DNA of 10,624 bases from Thermococci archaeon (GTDB lineage Archaea > Methanobacteriota_B > Thermococci > Thermococcales > Thermococcaceae), in the NCBI GenBank assembly GCA_003663535.1, contig QMUE01000028.1, positions 1 through 10,624 of the forward strand. Reading direction: 5' to 3'. The notes under the pieces were generated by a model, which made no database searches, was not told the origin of the DNA, and was given only the letters and a program-made list of their open reading frames with translations. Position 1 is the first letter of the stretch. Each line of letters opens with the position of its first letter. Shown here in pieces: positions 6,839 through 10,624 of this stretch. A program made the translations under genes and the position numbers.

Positions 6839-7825
6839 ATGGCTCACTTAATTAAAGACTTTTTTGGAAAAAAGCCTCCTATAACTAAACAAGACTTAGA
6901 GCAGTTCTTGAAGAGTGCTGAAGAATCTGTAAGGCTTGAGTTTAAGGAGGTTAAAGTTCAACAGAAAGAGAGCATAAAAGAACAAATCCTTAAGTCCATT
7001 GTTGGATTTCTCAATAGTGCTGAGGGCGAGGGTTTATTGATTGTTGGTGTGAGTAATAAGAAGGAAGTTAAGGGAGTTCCTAGGCCTCATTTGAACAAGG
7101 AGAAAATTAGAAATTGGCTTAGAGATGGTATTGGTTCAGTTCCACGAGCAATAACGCCTCCAGAATATGAGATTGTAGAAGTTAGCGTTGGCGAAGATGA
7201 ATATGTTTACCTAATTGAGGTTCATAAGAAAGATGATGTGGTTTATTTCTCCAGAGAATCTGGATGTGCCTATATCAGAGTAGGAGACTCAACAAATAAG
7301 CTTGATTTAGTCCAGAGTTTGGAATTAATAGCGAAAAAGTCCTTGGCAAAGCCCTATATAGAATTTGAAGTTGTTGATTATGCACATTATGTCCGTAATA
7401 ATGTTGTTAGCCTTGAATTACAACCTGTTATAAAAAACCTAGGGACAAAGCCGGGACTTTATTTAACAATTGCGGTTGAATTCCAAGGTATTAAGATTCT
7501 CAAATCGGACGTTAAGGGAAACCAGCGAGTTCTACAGAACGTTATTAGTAAAGTTAGCGATGATGCATTCCAGATTACTGTAGGCTTTCCACCGCAAACA
7601 ATGCCAATCTATCCGAGTATAAGCGGATTCAGAGTTAATGGAAATATCGCTATAAAATTTATCCCGATATCTCCTGTTCCCAAGATATCTGTTGGATGTT
7701 ATGAAAGAGAGGTCTTCAGTTATGCTGAGTACGAAATGAGGCCTAATGTAATTAGTATAAAAGGAAAAATAATACAGCCCTCTGAATGGTGGATTAGACC
7801 CTACACGACACTTAGTTCGCCATAG
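6839..7825 (+). CDS. Schlafen-type AlbA_2 domain protein
   Basis: I chose ATG 6839, four bases after GGTGGT (6829-6834); the upstream GTG at 6830 would overlap that site. The product has 328 aa. Residues about 24-165 match the AlbA_2 (Schlafen core, PF04326) pattern: EESVRLEFKEVK (E29, E34, K36), then ILKSIVGFLNSAEGEGLLIVGV, VKGVPRP, and a late strand SGCAYIRVGDST. In Schlafen proteins acidic residues of the E...E-x-K region form an RNase centre that cuts tRNA or rRNA; many prokaryotic members are DNA-binding regulators or parts of defence loci. Residues about 172-328 form a separate beta-rich domain (FEVVDYAHY, VSLELQPVIKNLG, LYLTIAVEF), perhaps a beta-sandwich. No ATPase motif follows, unlike in long family members. 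Nuclease activity is a possibility, not a conclusion. Confidence 0.75.
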   Translation: MAHLIKDFFGKKPPITKQDLEQFLKSAEESVRLEFKEVKVQQKESIKEQILKSIVGFLNSAEGEGLLIVGVSNKKEVKGVPRPHLNKEKIRNWLRDGIGSVPRAITPPEYEIVEVSVGEDEYVYLIEVHKKDDVVYFSRESGCAYIRVGDSTNKLDLVQSLELIAKKSLAKPYIEFEVVDYAHYVRNNVVSLELQPVIKNLGTKPGLYLTIAVEFQGIKILKSDVKGNQRVLQNVISKVSDDAFQITVGFPPQTMPIYPSISGFRVNGNIAIKFIPISPVPKISVGCYEREVFSYAEYEMRPNVISIKGKIIQPSEWWIRPYTTLSSP

Positions 7826-7917
7826 TAATTAGGGTATAACAAACTCTGAGAAAAGCAATAAGATCGCTGATTTAGTATGAATACACCGATTAGCAAAGAT
7901 TTTGAGAAAAGGGCTTA

Positions 7918-7989
7918 TTTTTTAATAAAAAACTCTATGGATTTCTAACTATGTTGAGTAAAACGAGCATGTTTTTTATTAAAAAACTC
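7918..7989. repeat. Pair of palindromic A/T tracts, probable bidirectional terminator
   Basis: TTTTTTAATAAAAAACTC (7918-7935) and TTTTTTATTAAAAAACTC (7972-7989) differ at one of 18 positions and start 54 nt apart. Each has T6 on one strand and, because it is palindromic, T6 on the other. They lie between the convergent AlbA_2 (ends 7825) and AbrB-type (ends 8009) genes. Archaeal RNA polymerase terminates at T-runs, so this pair could stop transcription from both sides. An operator role is an alternative. The rest of 7826-8008 shows no gene. Confidence 0.5.
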
Positions 7990-8008
7990 GAAACCTGTTA
8001 TTTAATAA

Positions 8009-8437
8009 TTAACCAACTCTTTTCACATGAGTGTTGAGTATTTCTCTTTCTTGGGTTTCGGATATTGGGATAAACTCTTTATTACGTGTAATGGTTAATG
8101 TCTTAATCGATGAGAGCTCCGGAATATGGACTTTTGGTGCTGATACATGTTTCAAAAATAAAATCTCCACTATCTCCCCTATAGAGATTTCAAATTCTTT
8201 AATGAAATCTTTAGGCAAAACTATAACACCATTTCTACTAATTTTTAAAAATAGGAGTGCTCTCTTAAGTATATTTGGAGGAGTTTCGGTAATTTTTCTT
8301 AATATAAGTAAAACATAATCTCCGTCTTGGATTTTGTATACTTCTCTGGTTTCTTTGGGGAATGTTATTCTATGTTGAGAATACACTTTCACATGGAACT
8401 TCGCTAGAGGTTCTATCACTTGCTGCTCTTCCGTCAT
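8009..8437 (-). CDS. Tandem AbrB/SpoVT-type domain protein
   Basis: The 142-aa product has two swapped-hairpin (AbrB/SpoVT) motifs. The first, at about 13-48, runs KFHVKVYSQHRITFPKETRE, then YKIQDGDYVLLIL. The second, at about 62-97, runs LFLKISRNGVIVLPKDFIKE, then FEISIGEIVEILF. Two such motifs in one chain can make a DNA-binding barrel without dimerising, or a larger assembly. The C-terminal 40 residues are an unassigned tail. The ATG overlaps the stop of the MCM-N gene by 4 nt, and GGAGGG (8444-8449) lies inside that gene, so translation is coupled. The likely role is a transcription regulator, perhaps of the element's repeated promoters, or a partner of the MCM-like protein. A relic of a similar gene lies at 5413-5451. 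Confidence 0.8.
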   Translation of the reverse strand: MTEEQQVIEPLAKFHVKVYSQHRITFPKETREVYKIQDGDYVLLILRKITETPPNILKRALLFLKISRNGVIVLPKDFIKEFEISIGEIVEILFLKHVSAPKVHIPELSSIKTLTITRNKEFIPISETQEREILNTHVKRVG

Positions 8438-9198
8438 GTTTGGCCCTCCGTTTTGGCTTGTTTAGTTATGTGGTTGACTTCTAAGAGTTTTTCAAAGATG
8501 ATTGGAGATCTTTTTTCTTTTGGTACTATGCGTAGAATTCCGGTTGCTATTATCTTATCCTTGGTGGATACTGTGTCCACTAAATCGTCCAATAGAATTG
8601 CTTTTATTTTTGTTCTTTTATCTGAGGTGTCTTGTATCCAAATTTGTTGAATGTCTAGAAATTGGCTCTCATTAGTGTCAATTTCGATTTCTTTACCTCC
8701 GCAGTTTTCACATTTCCTTGGTTTTATCGCCTTGCCAAATGGTTTTTGAATTCTAATCATTGTATAACCACAGTCTTCGCATATAAAGGTTATTCTCGGG
8801 CTAAATGTCTTTATTCCCCCTGTCCTTGCGACGATTCCCTCGATTTGGATGAATTTGTTTATATTTTCAACTCCTACTTCCTTAATGGAATATGTTTTGG
8901 GTAATCCATAAAAGCGAGCGTGAATTTTTGGAGGATTCTTTTTAAAGAATTCTTCTTGGAGAACTATTTGAATAGCATCTTCAGCAGCCAAAATAACGTC
9001 TTCAGGATTTTCAAGAAGTTCTCCAGCAAGTTCTGGATTAAAGGCGCTCAAATGCTCCCAATTTATTTCCATTGAACGTTTTGGAGAAGTTGTCAAGATC
9101 TCCCTCAGTTGATTAAGGTATGTTAGATTCTCGTTTTCATCTAAGTATTCTTTGAAAAACTGGACAAGTCTGGCTGTGATTTCTTCTTGTCTAATCAT
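8434..9198 (-). CDS. Stand-alone MCM N-terminal domain (no AAA+ helicase)
   Basis: ATG 9198 follows GGAGG with a 9-nt spacer. The 254-aa product covers the three N-terminal MCM subdomains. Residues about 1-100 are the helical A domain, followed by FYGLPKTYSIKEVGVENINKF. An OB fold (about 113-245) contains a zinc ribbon with C140-x2-C143 and C163-x2-C166. The MCM signature strands follow: FLDIQQIWIQD, ILLDDLVDTV, KIIATGILRIV. The chain ends just after the OB fold (EVNHI), where the AAA+ domain would begin; no Walker A, Walker B or arginine finger follows in any frame of the next gene. The loop after WIQD is about six residues shorter than in canonical MCMs and lacks the Gly-x-x-PR element. The basic hairpin tip (KEKR) remains. 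I infer a ssDNA-binding or MCM-ring-interacting protein of a mobile element. Confidence 0.85.
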   Translation of the reverse strand: MIRQEEITARLVQFFKEYLDENENLTYLNQLREILTTSPKRSMEINWEHLSAFNPELAGELLENPEDVILAAEDAIQIVLQEEFFKKNPPKIHARFYGLPKTYSIKEVGVENINKFIQIEGIVARTGGIKTFSPRITFICEDCGYTMIRIQKPFGKAIKPRKCENCGGKEIEIDTNESQFLDIQQIWIQDTSDKRTKIKAILLDDLVDTVSTKDKIIATGILRIVPKEKRSPIIFEKLLEVNHITKQAKTEGQT

Positions 9199-9248
9199 GC
9201 TTTGATGCCTCCTAGTGACATATAACCAAATCCTGTTATAAGCCTAAT

Positions 9249-9276
9249 GATATATTAGTTTTGCGAAATTTTTTCG
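9249..9276 (-). promoter_or_regulatory. Promoter of the MCM-N/AbrB operon with upstream palindrome
   Basis: On the minus strand CTAATATATC (9249-9258) is a TATA box preceded by CGCAAAA, which fits the archaeal BRE. Transcription would start near 9228-9232, giving a leader of about 30 nt with GGAGG. Immediately upstream, CGAAATTTTTTCG (9264-9276) is an inverted repeat (5-bp arms) overlapping the BRE and may be an operator. A weak GGTG/CACC dyad lies beyond it (9276-9293). Confidence 0.5.
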
Positions 9277-9357
9277 GTGTTGTCCGAGGGCACCAAAAGC
9301 TTAATAGTTTTTCAAGTAAAAGTGTCTTATTGAAATTCAGGAATGTGGGGGATTGAG

Positions 9358-10290
9358 TTAAATGGCAAACTTAACATAGTCACATTCTTCATCATACAGC
9401 CCTCTCATATCCTTTAGTCTGCTTAAGGAATCCTCAAGGTGCTCCTTATGTTTGTTAAAGTTCTCTACAAGTTCGTGAATCGTTCTTATATCTTTTTCAA
9501 ATCTGTTTCTCGCTTCGTTCAACATCTCCTTAACTTTCTTATTGACTTCCTCTTTTGCTGTCTTAGTGTCAAAGTACTTTCCATAATAGGATCCATATTG
9601 AAGCCCAAAGGAGAACTCGAATTGCCCTTTAGTCAACTCCAGTGTACTCCCGAACACTAGTTCGTCCTTTCCCGAGATTAGAGCCTCCAAGAGAAACTCT
9701 TTCATTGATTCTTCTTCAAAAAGCCCATTAACAACTTTTCCACTATTTATGAGCTCCTGAATCTTGCATTTGGGCATGACATCGGTTCTGCCTTTTAAGA
9801 ACTCGCTAACTTTTGCTTCCAATTCATTAGTTTTTTCATTAAGCTTTTTGGCACATTCTTTGAATTCTTGATAGTGCTTTTTTAAGTGCAACTTCTTCTT
9901 CTGCCCATTCTCATAAATGAAGTCGTGATTCTCAATAAGGTCATTGAAGAGATTGGATTCGCGTGCCTCAATGAGGAGCTTTTGTCCGGCATAAGGTATG
10001 TCTTTCCTTTCTTGCCATACTGAGTCTATGCCTTTCCTTTCACCCTGCCATACTAACTCTGAGCGTACTCTTGGCCTTGGATCATAACTTTCTTGGGTCT
10101 CTGATATCTGTGCAACTTGGAAGAGGAATTCCTCCACAATGTCCTTTAGCTTTGTAGTGTGTTCTCTCATTATTGGCAATTTCCATTGGGATCTCATAGC
10201 GTCGAGCGATCTTTTTGTCAACCATGCCTGACACGCAACAACTATTGCCACTACAATCTGAGCAATCGCTGCAATTAAACTACTATCCAT
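9358..10290 (-). CDS. Membrane-anchored coiled-coil protein
   Basis: I start it at ATG 10290, which has GGTGA ten bases upstream; the upstream GTG (10299) overlaps that site. The 310-aa product has one N-terminal hydrophobic segment (about 5-24, LIAAIAQIVVAIVVACQAWL) followed by KR, so the bulk is probably cytoplasmic. The remainder is charged and helical, with coiled-coil character at about 135-168 and 245-295. A short internal repeat, VWQGERKGI then VWQERKDI, lies at 80-98. A glycine/aromatic patch (FEFSFGLQYGSYYGKYF) lies at about 224-240. I recognise no family. Its start overlaps the stop of the 46-aa gene by 8 nt, so the two are coupled. It has no obvious terminator before the MCM-N promoter, so read-through is possible. 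Confidence 0.7.
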   Translation of the reverse strand: MDSSLIAAIAQIVVAIVVACQAWLTKRSLDAMRSQWKLPIMREHTTKLKDIVEEFLFQVAQISETQESYDPRPRVRSELVWQGERKGIDSVWQERKDIPYAGQKLLIEARESNLFNDLIENHDFIYENGQKKKLHLKKHYQEFKECAKKLNEKTNELEAKVSEFLKGRTDVMPKCKIQELINSGKVVNGLFEEESMKEFLLEALISGKDELVFGSTLELTKGQFEFSFGLQYGSYYGKYFDTKTAKEEVNKKVKEMLNEARNRFEKDIRTIHELVENFNKHKEHLEDSLSRLKDMRGLYDEECDYVKFAI

Positions 10291-10423
10291 AAATCTCACC
10301 TCTTTTGCACTTTTTGAGTGAAAAATAAAATCCGATTAAGAGTTCTTCCTTCAGGGTTTCGGGAGTAGTACCCTTCACGAATCCTTCCCCATAATAATAT
10401 ACTTCAAATGGCTTGTTGCTCAT
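10283..10423 (-). CDS. Small protein, 46 aa, upstream of the membrane protein
   Basis: ATG 10423 is preceded by GGTGA (10431-10435) at 7-nt spacing, as strong as the sites of the large genes here. The product begins MSNKPFEVYYYGEGFVKG, continues TTPETLKEELLIGFYF and ends with a basic CKRGEIYG. It reads like a small soluble two-strand/helix protein; I recognise no family. The stop lies inside the first codons of the membrane-anchored gene (8-nt overlap in another frame), and that gene's RBS lies within this one, so translational coupling is likely. The RBS and the coupling argue that it is genuine. Confidence 0.6.
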   Translation of the reverse strand: MSNKPFEVYYYGEGFVKGTTPETLKEELLIGFYFSLKKCKRGEIYG

Positions 10424-10454
10424 TTGAAGGTCACCTATTTAATTTACATGTTTT

Positions 10455-10531
10455 TGTATAAAACAATTTTGTTGTCTGCACTCTGGTGTTATAGCGAAAA
10501 ACTTATCATGTTTAAGGGTAACAATTATGTA
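10455..10531 (+). promoter_or_regulatory. Repeated promoter/leader module, right-hand copy
   Basis: The TATA block TGTATAAAACAATTTTGTTG (10455-10474) and the leader block TTAAGGGTAACAATTATGTA (10512-10531) form the second full copy of the module. Transcription would begin near 10485 and lead into ATG 10557. The same DNA must also hold the minus-strand promoter of the 46-aa gene. Candidates there are TTTTATAC (10456-10463, exactly over the forward TATA) and CGCTATAAC (about 10488-10496). The two directions therefore probably interfere. Confidence 0.7.
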
Positions 10532-10556
10532 AGCTATATTAAAGTGGTGAAGCACA

Positions 10557-10624
10557 ATGGGAATCGTACGAAATAAATCGCCGTATTTGTTTGAGAATGG
10601 AGAATTTAGGAAACTCTCTGAAAA
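10557..10624 (+). CDS. Start of an unidentified gene, cut by window edge
   Basis: ATG 10557 lies six bases after GGTGA (10546-10550), downstream of the right-hand promoter module. The 22 codons seen (MGIVRNKSPYLFENGEFRKL, then SE) stay open to the end of the window. The start signals and promoter are convincing, but the fragment is too short to assign. Sharing the module with the other operons suggests it belongs to the same element. Confidence 0.6.
   Translation, partial: MGIVRNKSPYLFENGEFRKLSE

Noticed and set aside
7826..7910. Two CTGA motifs suggesting a C/D box RNA
   Set aside because: No matching C boxes (RTGATGA) occur at the required spacing.
9276..9293. GGTG...CACC dyad as hairpin terminator of the membrane protein gene
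   Set aside because: Only four pairs with a long loop and no T-run at the right side; too weak to call.
1..10624. tRNA, CRISPR array, transposase or integrase
   Set aside because: No cloverleaf-like sequence, no regularly spaced repeats and no recombinase motifs were seen, so attachment ends of the presumed element must lie outside the window.

Overview
The window looks like an AT-rich accessory region from a hyperthermophilic archaeon, most likely a Thermococcales (Pyrococcus/Thermococcus-type) genome or integrated element. The evidence is GGTGAT or GGAGG ribosome-binding sites close to the starts, archaeal TATA promoters, an MCM-type N-terminal domain, AbrB-type regulators, and an archaeal lipoprotein with a Thr/Ser-rich stalk. 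The assignment is inferred from style; no rRNA, tRNA, integrase or clear attachment site is visible.

Left part (1-3024, all +): a 45-aa very basic protein, then a SAP-like/PD-(D/E)XK nuclease-like protein, a second PD-(D/E)XK-like protein with a variant active site, and a HEPN-like protein with an R-N-x3-H motif. Spacing is close enough for one operon, although the HEPN gene sits behind a 105-nt gap. Next is an unrecognised 708-aa protein (3293-5419) with its own promoter.

Middle (5392-5604): no intact gene, but a relic divergent control region. It holds the first codons of an AbrB-like regulator gene (-), its TATA and RBS, and a rightward promoter of the same type as the one before the 708-aa gene, now leading nowhere.

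Then come a minus-strand lipoprotein with a transglutaminase-like fold that appears to have lost its catalytic triad, and, divergently, a Schlafen-type AlbA_2 protein. Two near-identical palindromic A/T tracts lie in the following convergent intergenic gap.

Right part: a minus-strand pair with a 4-nt overlap encodes an orphan MCM N-terminal domain (no AAA+ motor) and a tandem AbrB-fold protein. It is preceded by a minus-strand pair encoding a 46-aa protein and a membrane-anchored coiled-coil protein. A rightward gene starts at 10557 and runs off the window.

The thread linking the window is a repeated promoter/leader module: a 20-nt TATA block plus a 20-nt leader block. Full copies lie before the 708-aa gene and before the last gene, a leader-only copy is at the left edge, and a TATA-only copy is at 5530. 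This suggests coordinated control of several operons of one element. The most unusual items are the MCM-N/AbrB pair, the shared promoter/leader, the nuclease-like/HEPN cluster, and the truncated regulator relic.
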